Assembly: GCA_017893485.1 (NCBI GenBank)
Contig: CM030362.1
Location: forward strand, 178,436,166-178,500,165
From: Hemerocallis citrina
Lineage: Eukaryota; Streptophyta; Magnoliopsida; Asparagales; Asphodelaceae
Reading direction: 5' to 3'
DNA length: 64,000 bases
The notes beneath the pieces were generated by a model. That model was not told the DNA's origin. It searched no databases and saw only the letters and a list, made by a program, of their open reading frames with translations. Position 1 is the first letter of the stretch; each line of letters opens with the position of its first letter. Shown here piece after piece: positions 53,101 through 59,166 of this stretch. The position numbers were made by a program, and so were the translations under genes.

Positions 53101-56100
53101 GGATTAAATATGAATTGTATTTGTGCACTAGGGTTAGAATGGGAATATGGTGAACTAGGGTTCCTTGACCTAACCTAGGGTTAGGAACCCTAGCATCACA
53201 TCATGGCTTGGATCTTGATGAGATCCAATGGTGGGATTAATTCACCATGTGAAAGTTGACCATGAAGAAAGGAAATTTCCTAGGAGCTTCAAGGAAGTTT
53301 CCAAGAAGCTCCTAGCTTGGATGTGTTGGCACCCATCCCACCCTTCATCACTTCACCCATCCTACTCTCCATCTCATCCCTACACCTCACCACCATCCAT
53401 CCCACACCCACACTTCATCAACCGGCCATATAATCCCCCTCCCATTCTCACCTCACTCCATTTTCAAACTCCATTTCATTCTCCTAAACTTTCTCCATTC
53501 CTCCTTGTTCAAAAAAAAATATACATATACATATATATGTATATGTAGGAAAAAGGAAGAAGTCTACTAGAATAGAAGTAGTAGAGAAGGAGAAGAAGTG
53601 TTGTCCAAGCTACACAAGCACAAGGAGCAAAGACAAGTAAGCAAGTAAAGCTAGGAGCCAAGCTACAAGGAGATTTTGCAAACTTCAAGTGGGTGATCTC
53701 TTATACTCCTTTGTATTTATTTTTTGTTTGGTATGAATGGATGTGTAGTAGTGATAAGTATGATTTGTTACCATGTTTAAGTATTCTTGTAGTCAGTTAT
53801 AATAAAGTTATGTAATTTGTATTCCTGGTCCAAGGACAATTTGATATTTGTAATTATTAATGTAACAACTCTGATGTCAATAAAAATATTTAAATGTCCA
53901 CGTTATTTACTGTGTTGAGATGCATTTGAAGGCAATGATTTTGGTAATGTCACGGATGTCCGATAACGGAGATCCGGGGCGTTACACGGTAATTGCCTTT
54001 TTCTCTCTCAACCTCTCTTTCTTTCTCTGGTTCTGACTTGAGTGTCGGAGGGTCTATCGCCGGGGCCATCCCCGGTGTTTCGGGTTTTTTGCAGGTCTAT
54101 CTGCCGCGTCAGCAACCGTCGGATTCAGATCACGGTATTTAATCAACGATTGAGATCCTATCTCAGGAGCTTTAATCACTTTTTACTGCGGCGATCAAAT
54201 GTTTGATTTTTAGTAGTTTCCTTCAAATATGTACTCACTATTTGTTTGCTCTCACACCAAAATAAGCAGGAACAATTATATCTACAAATAATAATTAAAA
54301 AGTTCTTTTTAAATATGCAAACATTTGAACAAATTCATAGAAATATAAGAATAAATTACAATTATGAACAATTTGGACCCAAGAAAATGGTAGTCTAACT
54401 ATCAAATCTTTAGGTATGCTTGCTTTGTGTTTAAGCATAACTATAAACAAGAAGTTTTTGAAATTTCACTAGGACCCCAAGCATTGATCTAAACATAAAA
54501 GTTGTAAAAAATGTATTTAAAAAATGGGTACTCCTTGGGTTCGCACCAGGGAGTATCCAAGGAGTATCGGCACCCGTTACGCACCCGACATGGGTATGTT
54601 GGCCATTTGGACTCCATTCTTCCTAGCTAGAAAGTCTATGCAGTATGTGATCGTATCTACTCTGTTACCTGCATTCATCTGTTAGTACCAGTTGACATCT
54701 AACAGTATGCATACATCTGAATTTAAGTTTATATTATGGTGATCATTGTGATTAGAAGTTGATACATGAGCTTGCTCTTCCCTCCCCCCCATTAGAAGCC
54801 ATATGTGTGTTGGTACGGCTGAGGAGATTATGAAGCATAGGTTTGATAATGATTTATTTTGGGCTTCTTTCTTTTTTCTTTTTTGGTCAGTCAGCCTTAG
54901 CTGCCTGTGTGCGAATGACCATAATGTGTGACTGACTTACAGGATATGGATAAATGGAAAACCACTTAGAGCATCCACAGTCGTTTTTCTCATTTGCTAT
55001 AATATGGCAGCTACAGTAATAGCAAATACGATCGTGTGCTGCAGTCGTCGTTTGCTATATTTTTTCTATTTTTTAGAGAGACGGGGTATCATACCCCGTC
55101 CGATCGTTCCAAATAAATTAAAAAAAGTTAATTACTTATTAACTATTAAACTATATTAATTAACTAAATTAAATAATATAAAACTAACTAAACCTATTAA
55201 ATACTAACTAATCCTAAAAGTTAGCCTGCACAGCATTAAATTGTCCCCCCATATAATCTGGACGGGGTATGTGTCCCCGTCCCACCCTATTTTCTAATTT
55301 TTTTTTTTTCTTTTCTATCGCTCAATCGTGGTCGTTCGTTTTATTAACAAAAAAAAAAAATTTAAAACAAATAAAAAAAAAGGGAGAGACGGGGTTTGAT
55401 ACCCCGTCCGGGGTATCATTCCCCGTCCGACCTTTAAAAAAAAAATAATAATAAAATAGCAGAGACGGTATATGATCGTCCGTCTGATACGATTAAAAAA
55501 TTATTATATCCTTCGGACGGTATATGATTCCCCGTCTTCTATATTTGAGAATTCTTACTTTCGTTTCTCAAATTTGAGAAACAAATTTGAGACGAATGAG
55601 AAAAATGGCATATATAGCAAACGAGTGCAGCGCACCGTTTGCTATAATATGGGAAAATGGGAGAAATAGAAAACGACTGTGGATGCTCTTATGGTTCACA
55701 ATGCATCACCATTTCACTACCACATAATGCTAGAGAAACTCTATTATCATTTATCAGTTGCTTGATATGTATGATGCCGTAGATTAGCAATTATGGCCAA
55801 ATTAGTTTTTAATTAATCATTTAAGAATACCTGAAATACATCACATTATTATCTTCTAAGATTTTACACGTCAATTAGCTATACAGTATGAGTCATGACT
55901 CTTGAAATCTCTTGCCGAGAAAATCCCACTATAGAAATTCCCTTTTCCGAGGTGGTCAACCTGATTTGAATCCTGGATTGGTGCTGAATTCCTTGACAAA
56001 CAAAGTCATCATGAGGAGGAAATTTTCATCAGGCTATGTCATAAAACCTTAGCAGTTCCTTGACAGACACAGTAATCACGGGGAGGAAAGTTTCATCATG

Positions 56101-56730
56101 CTATGTCATAGACTATGTCATAGATCTTTAGGATTTGGTGGTAGACAAATCGACCTTTTATGGTCCTGCAGTTAAACTCATGAAATGAAGGGACAGTGTT
56201 CCACAAACAGAAATGTTCTTTAAGCTTGAATATCAAAGATTCATTTACCTACTAATCAGTTTATACAGCAAGCACATGCTGACTTAGTTTGTTCACAGAG
56301 ACACATGAAAAGATGATGATAATTAGCACTAAGGCTGTATCATATATCGTATTGGTTGCCCCCATCTCTCTCTCTCTAAATTATGGTTATGGTTCTGGTC
56401 TTTGTCTCAGTCAGGATCATGTACGATAAGAACTCTGGAAGGTCAAGAGGCTTCGGGTTCATCAATTTTTCGACAGATCATGAAGCTAAATCTGCCAAAA
56501 ATGCCATGGATGGAAAGGTAACAACAAGAGTATTTAATGCCTTTCTGGTGGATTTTGTTGTTTTTATGAAATTGTTAATGAATCCAGGTAAGAGCAAGCA
56601 ATTAATTCCGTACCCCATTTTGTAGGCATTGTTGGGTCGACCACTAAGGATAAGCTTCGCTCTTGAGAAGGTCCGGGGAGGACCTGTTGTCGTTCCTCGT
56701 CTGTCCAATGTAGGAGAACCCGGCAATTGA
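25893..56730 (+). CDS. Mitochondrial-type RRM RNA-binding protein, four exons with a 30-kb intron
   Basis: Joining 25893-25989, 26072-26140, 56411-56517 and 56626-56730 gives a 125-residue protein; all introns begin GT and end AG and all phases match. Residues 1-24 are rich in Ser and Arg with few acidic residues, as in mitochondrial presequences. Residues about 28-105 form one RRM: KLFVAGLSW is RNP2 and RGFGFINF is RNP1. The tail ALEKVRGGPVVVPRL closely resembles Arabidopsis At3g08000-type proteins, related to the ORRM/GR-RBP group that binds organelle transcripts and takes part in RNA editing; the exact role is inference. There is no glycine-rich tail. Intron 2 (26141-56410) is filled with transposons. 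Without splicing of intron 2 the frame ends two codons into it. The gene looks intact, so it is probably expressed if the intron is spliced. Confidence 0.85.
26301..27282. mobile_element. hAT-like non-autonomous transposon (982 bp)
   Basis: The ends CAGGGGCAGATC and GATCTGCCCTTG form terminal inverted repeats. They are flanked by the near-perfect 8-bp duplication CTGAGAAG/CTGAGAAA (26293-26300 and 27283-27290), the hAT signature. No transposase is visible. It lies in intron 2 of the RRM gene. Confidence 0.82.
26443..26668. mobile_element. Possible MITE nested in the hAT element
   Basis: AGGGTAGTTATGATTTTGGC on the left and GGGCCTAAACAATAGTTGCC on the right are roughly inverted, and CCCCTTGAC recurs as GTCAAGGGG inside. 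The target duplication is unclear. Confidence 0.4.
27291..28047. other. Intron 2 sequence without recognised feature
   Basis: Ordinary AT-rich intronic sequence between two hAT insertions. No open frame or repeat was recognised. Confidence 0.5.
28056..28911. mobile_element. hAT-like MITE with GGGTCGGGTC subterminal repeats
   Basis: It starts TAGGGTTGAAAAACGGGTC and ends GGATGCCATCCCTA, the typical TAGGG ends of a common plant hAT group. The flanks TGTTTCCT and GGTTTCCT (28048-28055 and 28912-28919) agree at 7 of 8 positions. Both subterminal regions are rich in (A/C)CGGGTCGGGT in opposite orientations. A long internal palindrome occupies 28331-28519. Confidence 0.82.
28331..28519. repeat. 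Long near-perfect palindrome (foldback) inside the hAT MITE
   Basis: The left arm TAGCTATTTATAACCAACTC ... CTCATCTCACCAATGTGGGA is mirrored by TCCCACATTGGTGAGATGAG ... GAGTTGGTTATAAATAGCTA, with arms of roughly 75 bases and a loop of about 32. A transcript would fold into a long hairpin. Confidence 0.85.
28920..29941. other. Intron 2 sequence without recognised feature
   Basis: No repeat structure or coding potential was recognised in this kilobase; it is probably original intron sequence. Confidence 0.5.
29951..30335. mobile_element. Mutator-like MITE (385 bp)
   Basis: The terminal repeats GGCTAAATT...AATTTAGCC extend inward as a long imperfect inverted repeat (AAACCCCTTGAAGTATACCC against GGGTATATTTTAGGGTTTTT, and the near-exact CCTCCAAAATCCTAACCCTA arm). 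The flanks TAACAATAA and AAACAATAA are a 9-bp duplication with one mismatch, as expected for Mutator-like elements. Confidence 0.75.
30336..30855. other. CT-rich stretch in intron 2, no gene accepted
   Basis: Plus-strand sequence of simple Ser/Pro/Leu-rich composition gives a 194-codon open frame (30354-30938) without motifs. It is probably non-coding. Confidence 0.4.
30860..31985. repeat. Left arm of a diverged 1.1-kb inverted repeat
   Basis: The reverse complement matches 40672-41705 along its whole length (for example GTGTTGGTGGCTACA against TGTAGCCACCAACACAA, and TGGGGAGCACCGAAGCA against TGCTTCGGTGCTCCCCA). I estimate roughly 70% identity by eye. The internal sequence is AT-rich and non-coding. 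Confidence 0.75.
32240..33915. mobile_element. Probable AT-rich DNA transposon with ATCGTATCGTATC subterminal repeats
   Basis: CATATCGTATATCG and GTCGTATCTTATACC near the left end, and CGTATCGTATCAGGATAC and CATATCGCAAGATAC near the right end, form inverted subterminal repeats as in some hAT families. I could not fix the ends or a target duplication. No transposase frame is present. Confidence 0.4.
34165..34774 (-). repeat. 3' LTR of element B
   Basis: Plus-strand ends are TGTTGCTGTTGATTTTGGTG and AACCATATCA. It is followed at 34775-34797 by the reverse complement of the polypurine tract (CCCCACTCC core). Confidence 0.85.
34800..35300 (-). other. AT-rich 3' region of element B
   Basis: TTTTTAATCATTTTTAATC and AATTAATTATTTTTA-type low-complexity sequence, equivalent to 24300-24530 and 52070-52330 in family A. 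No gene. Confidence 0.65.
35330..36290 (-). repeat. GAGCTCG-rich repeat field of element B
   Basis: The plus strand is densely filled with GAGCTCGACGA and GAGCTCGGCGAG variants at irregular spacing. Its complement corresponds to the TAGCTCGACGA motif of array 3 in family A. Long Ser/Pro- or Gly/Arg-rich open frames on both strands reflect this composition. Confidence 0.7.
36410..37060 (-). repeat. Tandem array with alternating short and long units (element B)
   Basis: Units contain GATTTTGGATCCGARGGACG and GCAAGATCTGARCCGTCGAT. The GATTTTGGATCC motif recurs at steps of about 108, 76, 112 and 110 bases. Long units carry an extra GGCGAAG-TTTTTCCATTTTCACG segment that short units lack. Confidence 0.8.
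37200..37975 (-). repeat. Hairpin-type spacer repeats of element B
   Basis: Reiterated GTTGTAGGAGCAATTCCGAA, GCTAAAGCGGCGTCGAACCA and GTTGGACTCCGAACTCGTTT on the plus strand. On the minus strand these are the counterparts of the A-family spacer repeats at 12220-12860. Confidence 0.7.
38236..39453 (-). pseudogene. gag core and nucleocapsid of element B (one in-frame stop)
   Basis: The open frame 39033 to 38236 encodes 265 residues: a capsid-like core (EWYSRLSPASI, FEQFEELFLTHFVGSRRAEK, AYAAFRHNVTNTDLSASL) and the knuckle-like motif WCRFHRDHGHNTDDC near its C-terminal end. Directly upstream in the same frame lies FESYNGE, a TAA, then NPANHIESFKT, so a single nonsense change separates it from the earlier part of gag. 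Structural protein for packaging element RNA. It is the best-preserved gag in the window. Confidence 0.8.
39455..39914 (-). pseudogene. gag N-terminal part of element B (frameshifted)
   Basis: The ATG at 39914 opens MPPKEKGKAAASSRRATPLP and a Pro/Gln-rich stretch. The frame then shifts to an overlapping frame (39841-39455) with DHVSIHNPSTDFMAS and LRTRLNKWRAP, homologous to the N terminus of the A2 gag (VSVHNASTNSMAS, LRIRLDEARP). Confidence 0.7.
39969..39985 (-). other. Primer-binding site of element B
   Basis: On the minus strand ATTGGCACCGTCTGTGG directly follows the LTR end. It is one base off the Tat/Ogre-type TTGGCGCCGTCTGTGG site. Confidence 0.75.
39986..40592 (-). repeat. 5' LTR of element B
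   Basis: 607 bp and nearly identical to 34165-34774 by eye, with plus-strand ends TGTTGCTGCTG and GCCATATCA. Confidence 0.86.
40672..41705. repeat. Right arm of the diverged 1.1-kb inverted repeat
   Basis: Reverse-complement partner of 30860-31985. Element B sits between the arms and abuts this one. No gene is seen. Confidence 0.75.
41706..42120. other. Intron 2 sequence, possible DNA-transposon end
   Basis: GATATACGGGGTACAGGTGC and GACACGGGTACGGGG at 42008-42050 are mirrored beyond element A2 by GTATCGGCACCCGTTACGCA near 54565, so A2 may have landed in an older GGGTACGGG-type element. Confidence 0.35.
42121..42784 (+). repeat. 5' LTR of element A2
   Basis: Begins TGATAATGGTAAAAATCGC and ends TTAGCAGCAACA. 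TATA box TATAAATAC at 42442-42450. Confidence 0.87.
42785..42803 (+). other. Primer-binding site of element A2
   Basis: GATTGATGCCGTCTAAGAA directly follows the LTR, a decayed TTGGCGCCGTCTGTGGGAA-type site. Confidence 0.65.
42838..44480 (+). pseudogene. gag pseudogene of element A2
   Basis: ATG at 42838 (MTKRQSGGLKPSHQ) after CCACC. The first frame runs to a TGA at 43270, then gag continues in other frames: TRAELENFKLDILRAV near 43320, DHIESFKTLMI near 43630, a capsid-like core with SRKAEKTSAS and FRHNVTNKDLKASLAKKP near 43810-44010, and the knuckle CTFHRNHGHITDNC at 44306-44347, whose preceding Trp codon is TGA. It is colinear with A1 and B but not translatable as one protein. Confidence 0.8.
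44600..45085 (+). pseudogene. Aspartic protease remnant of element A2
   Basis: VINLCMVNHEVYRILVDNGS with SVNILF shows the retropepsin-like active site intact in this copy (A1 has lost it). A TGA at 44786-44788 interrupts the domain. The open stretch 44864-45085 continues with RTEALDFLVVDVKTAYNTIF. Confidence 0.75.
45086..45500 (+). pseudogene. Post-protease tail of element A2
   Basis: The open frame 45052-45360 contains DLNPLPEATPLIQQKE and LPKHIGEYEDLSFSMQNNGR, the same as A1 11748-11890, ending at TAG. No YXDD or integrase HHCC motif follows. Confidence 0.55.
45501..47094 (+). repeat. A2 spacer with reiterated blocks
   Basis: 45770-46330 repeats the ACAGGTTCGGAGT, GCTCGATGTTACTTTA and GTTCAGAGTTCAACTCGCC blocks of A1 12220-12860. 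46340-47094 is the counterpart of A1 19296-19639 but longer. No gene is seen. Confidence 0.6.
47095..47340 (+). repeat. Array 1 type repeats in A2 (short version)
   Basis: About four units of the CAACAACTCGTTGACTCC type are present, against about 30 units in A1. Confidence 0.75.
47500..48009. mobile_element. hAT-like MITE (510 bp) inside array 2
   Basis: It starts TAGGACTGGTAC, ends TACCGGCCCTA, and is flanked by the 8-bp duplication ACAAAAAG/ACAGAAAG (47492-47499 and 48010-48017). GGACCCGACC-type repeats lie near both ends. Non-coding. Confidence 0.8.
49030..49650. mobile_element. GCCTAGGCG-rich inserted element of uncertain class
   Basis: Foreign sequence in array 2. The left side TAGGCGGTGGCGG ... 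GCGCCTAGGCGGCGCC and the right side ACCGCCTAGACCACCGCCTA are inverted to each other around an AT-rich middle with ATATGTGTAATATGTG repeats. Exact ends are not fixed; CAAG flanks both sides. Confidence 0.5.
50336..51394 (+). other. A2 unique internal stretch
   Basis: Non-coding internal sequence between arrays 2 and 3. It includes GACCCGACCCGAAACCCAC blocks (51200-51300), like the GGGTCGGGTC stretch in A1 near 23310. No gene is recognised. Confidence 0.5.
51395..51810 (+). repeat. Array 3 of element A2: CATAGCTCGACG motif
   Basis: More than fifteen copies of TAGCTCGACG/TAGCTTGACG at irregular spacing, as in A1 22790-24060. Confidence 0.78.
51811..52445 (+). other. A2 3' untranslated region and polypurine tract
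   Basis: A GC-richer block, then an AT-rich tract (52070-52330), then TTTTGGGAGTGACGGGCTTA directly before the 3' LTR. Colinear with A1 24061-24685. Confidence 0.7.
52446..54274 (+). repeat. 3' LTR of element A2, split by a solo LTR
   Basis: The two parts 52446-52810 and 53992-54274 together make a 648-bp LTR like 24686-25333. They end AAGCAGGAACA followed by ATTAT. Confidence 0.85.
52811..53986 (+). mobile_element. Solo LTR (1,176 bp) nested in the A2 3' LTR
   Basis: Ends TGTAATACCCCG and CGGGGCGTTACA, with target duplication CAGTA/CGGTA (52806-52810 and 53987-53991, one mismatch). The uninterrupted site is seen at 42470. A TATATATGTATATG stretch at about 53530 is a possible promoter. No internal retroelement sequence. 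Confidence 0.85.
54280..54965. other. Intron 2 sequence, no gene
   Basis: AT-rich intron sequence. The CACCAGGGAGTATCC and GGCACCCGTTACGCACCC part near 54545-54590 may be the right end of the older element mentioned at 42008-42050. Confidence 0.4.
54969..55688. mobile_element. PIF/Harbinger-like non-autonomous element (720 bp)
   Basis: Perfect 15-bp terminal inverted repeats GAGCATCCACAGTCG / CGACTGTGGATGCTC are flanked by TTA on both sides (54966-54968 and 55689-55691), the Harbinger target duplication. The interior has several GACGGGGTAT/ATACCCCGTC palindromes and no transposase. The 65-codon frame at 55472-55669 is not convincing. Confidence 0.85.
55692..56410 (+). other. End of intron 2
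   Basis: Unique sequence with a local imperfect duplication near 55985-56110 (TTCCTTGACA-ACA, GAGGAAA-TTTCATCA, CTATGTCATA). It ends in the splice acceptor before exon 3. Confidence 0.55.
56411..56730 (+). CDS. RRM gene exons 3 and 4
   Basis: Exon 3 (56411-56517) follows TTTGTCTCAG and encodes VRIMYDKNSGRSRGFGFINF and the end of helix 2 (AKNAMDGK). Exon 4 (56626-56730) follows TTTTGTAG and encodes ALLGRPLRISFALEKVRGG to the stop TGA. It completes the fold begun 30 kb upstream, with exact phase agreement. An alternative donor at 56710 could link to 57547-57600. Confidence 0.87.
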
Positions 56731-57600
56731 TGACTTTTGAGCCCAGCTGGGTTTAACATACAAAATCACGCTTTCAAGATACAAAATGGATTCAACTCTC
56801 AGTATGTCAAGAAAGCAGTATCTATTCGATTGATATTAAAGCAATATTCAGGACACGGTCTAAATTTACTGGCTCTCTGTTAATTCCTTTTGACTTAACT
56901 CCTTTAATTCGTTTACTATTTGTCATTCTCACCATTAACAGAATCTGAATTTGCTCCTATGGTTCCTTGTATTCGTCAACGTTACTTTAAGCTTGTGTTG
57001 ATCATAATAATGAGTTGTTAATCTGTATAAGACTTCTGAGCAAATAAAGTAAAATCTTTAGACTTATGACAACGTAACGTGGTGGAGAATGTGTTGGCCT
57101 CTGTGACATAACAGGCATCAGACTGACATTAAGAGTTAGGAGGTAGTGAAATACATTGTCCTTTTGGAATTTATCCGGTCAACTTCAAACTTGCTTGGCA
57201 CAGATCTTACCCTCTTAATCTTTTGTGTTCATTGTCTAGATTTTGAGGCTATGAATGTATGAGGGAAGTTTTGAGGGCTCTGGGGACAAATGATTCCCTC
57301 CAGTCATATGATGACCTGTGAATTGGTCCCAAATTTGCTGAAGTACACCTCGAGATGAAAGCGGCATGGTATATTGTTCTCGTTGCAATGATCTGAGTTT
57401 TATGGCTTGACAAAAATAATTTTTACTTTGGTGAGACGAGACTTGTAATAGTATTTCTGTTATTTTATTCATGTCATACATCTAATCTCTTTTGGGCTTC
57501 AGCAGCGACTATAGTTCCATGAGGAATGATTGCCAGAGCTTTTCAGGTTAGCGAGTATGACGACAACGAGGTGGTGGTGATCGGCGCTATGCTTGACTGA
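56731..57600 (+). other. 3' untranslated region of the RRM gene or alternative last exon
   Basis: No other gene is seen. 57547-57600, preceded by CTTTTCAG, encodes VSEYDDNEVVVIGAMLD and a TGA in phase with a potential donor GTAGGA at 56710, so an alternative C terminus is possible. Confidence 0.35.
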
Positions 57601-58188
57601 GTGAATTTTTTCGTACTAACCCACTTTTGAAAATATTGACCAAATTGACCCACTTTCGTAAATATTTACCCAACTGGCCCAGTTTTGGACACGTCAGCAT
57701 AAAACGCTATTGGCAACAACGACATAAGTATTTATAAGTCGTTGTTGCCAATAGTAGCATATGTAAAAAAAATTCATATGCCGCTTTTTAGAGTAACGTC
57801 ATAAGTACATTTCTTACACATTCGTGAACTCTCTGACTTGGAAAAATTTGTAAGTGTAGAAACATCTTATAACTGATGTCGCTATCCCTGAAAACAACAA
57901 TGAAATACCTGATGTCGTTATTGTAAATAGCGGCAACAGTCACATTTCAAATTTTGGTTTTAGACCTATTTATCGAGAATTTTTTTTTTGAAATCTTCTT
58001 TGAACTGTTGTTGCTATTTACAATAACGACTTCATGTATTTAGATTCGTTGTTGGGGATAGCGGCAACAGTTCAAGGATGATTTCAAATTTTTATTCTCG
58101 TTAGACAGTTCTGAAATCAAAATTTGAAATCTTCTTTAAACTGTTGTCGCTATTTACAATAACGACATCAATACCGCTATTTTTCGGG
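57601..58188. repeat. Mirror-rich region with repeated GTCGTTGTTGCC / TAACGACATC motifs
   Basis: ATTGGCAACAACGACATAAG and AAGTCGTTGTTGCCAATAG form a 15-20-base inverted repeat at about 57708-57760. CTATTTACAATAACGAC-TC and ATGTCGTTATTGTAAATAG recur in both orientations (about 57912-57930, 58010-58030, 58148-58168), as does AGCGGCAACAGT. The class is unknown. Confidence 0.6.
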
Positions 58189-59166
58189 TGTTGGAGCAAC
58201 AGATGATGAGTTCTTTGGATGAGAGGGAACCGCAGATCTTAGTCGTTGATCTGATCCTGATATGAGGCTAGTGTATGGTTGGATTTACTGGATCTGGTGG
58301 TGGTTGACCGCCGCTGGACACCTGCAAAAAGCTTGGGACACCGGGAGTATTCCCGGCAACAGGCCCGCCGACGATCAAGTCAATAACCAGATCTCAAAGC
58401 TGGGTTTAATTACTGAAATGGTGATTACCTCTTAATGATGGAGAGGGAGAAGTATTTATAGAATTTGGATGGTGAGCTAGATAGGAAAGAATATGTGATT
58501 GAGAACTCAGTTGTTCAATCCCTGATTTGGGGGGGATTTCACTGACAACTGTGATTAGTTGGAAATTCCCCTTTGTTAGGCTATAAGTGAGCCCTGATTA
58601 CTGATCTGGGTGAGATGATGGGCCTGGAGGTGGTCCATGTTCTTCTAGCAGGCCTGGTGCGAACATGAAATTACTATTATGCCCTTGGAAGCTTTGAGAT
58701 ACGTGCAGAGATTGTACGACCCCGATTAGTTGTAATTTTCACCTACATTATAAGCTCCCCACTCCTGGAGGTTGGATATAACAGCCTTTGCAGAGTATTT
58801 CGCTAATCTCTAGACGATTAGAAGGGCATAGACAGCTTCTGGGGACGCTTGGAATCTTGTTAGTAGCTTCTGATTGTAGTAATTGTCTTTTAGAGCTTCT
58901 AAATAATTTTTCAAATTTTAATTAATTTACCAAAATTTTAATGATTTTTCCAAAATTTTAATTAACTTCCCCAAATTTATAATTATTTTCAGAATTTTGA
59001 TAAAGAATCAAATAAGGGCATGAATCTCGAGGGGATCTCATGGATTAGAAAAAATTAAATATTTAAATGTCGGGGGCTCGAATTCGAACCTAATACCTCC
59101 CACTTGGCAGCCGAAAGACTTCCACTGTGTCACCTAACTAGTTTGATGAGAGCCTCAAACAATAAT
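58189..59166 (-). mobile_element. Element C: minus-strand LTR element fragment related to B
   Basis: The LTR 58189-58747 (plus ends TGTTGGAGCAACAGATG and TTCACCTACA) is followed by TTATAAGCTCCCCACTCC, a reverse-strand polypurine tract like that of B. Beyond it is an AT-rich 3' region (58880-59000) cut at 59167 by a larger LTR element. The LTR end CATCTGTTGCTCCAACA resembles the A/B ends (CTGTTTGCTCCCACACC). Confidence 0.65.

Larger units (their letters stand above)
42121..54274 (+). mobile_element. Element A2: second, better-preserved copy of the non-autonomous Tat/Ogre-like family
   Basis: The 5' LTR 42121-42784 (664 bp) and 3' LTR 52446-54274 (648 bp after removal of a nested solo LTR and its duplication) are flanked by a perfect ATTAT duplication (42116-42120 and 54275-54279). 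The order is PBS, gag, protease, a tail without RT, spacer, array 2 type repeats, AGCTCGACG repeats, AT-rich tract, polypurine tract. Nested insertions are a hAT MITE (47500-48009), a CCTAGGCG-rich insert (49030-49650) and a solo LTR (52811-53986). Confidence 0.87.
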
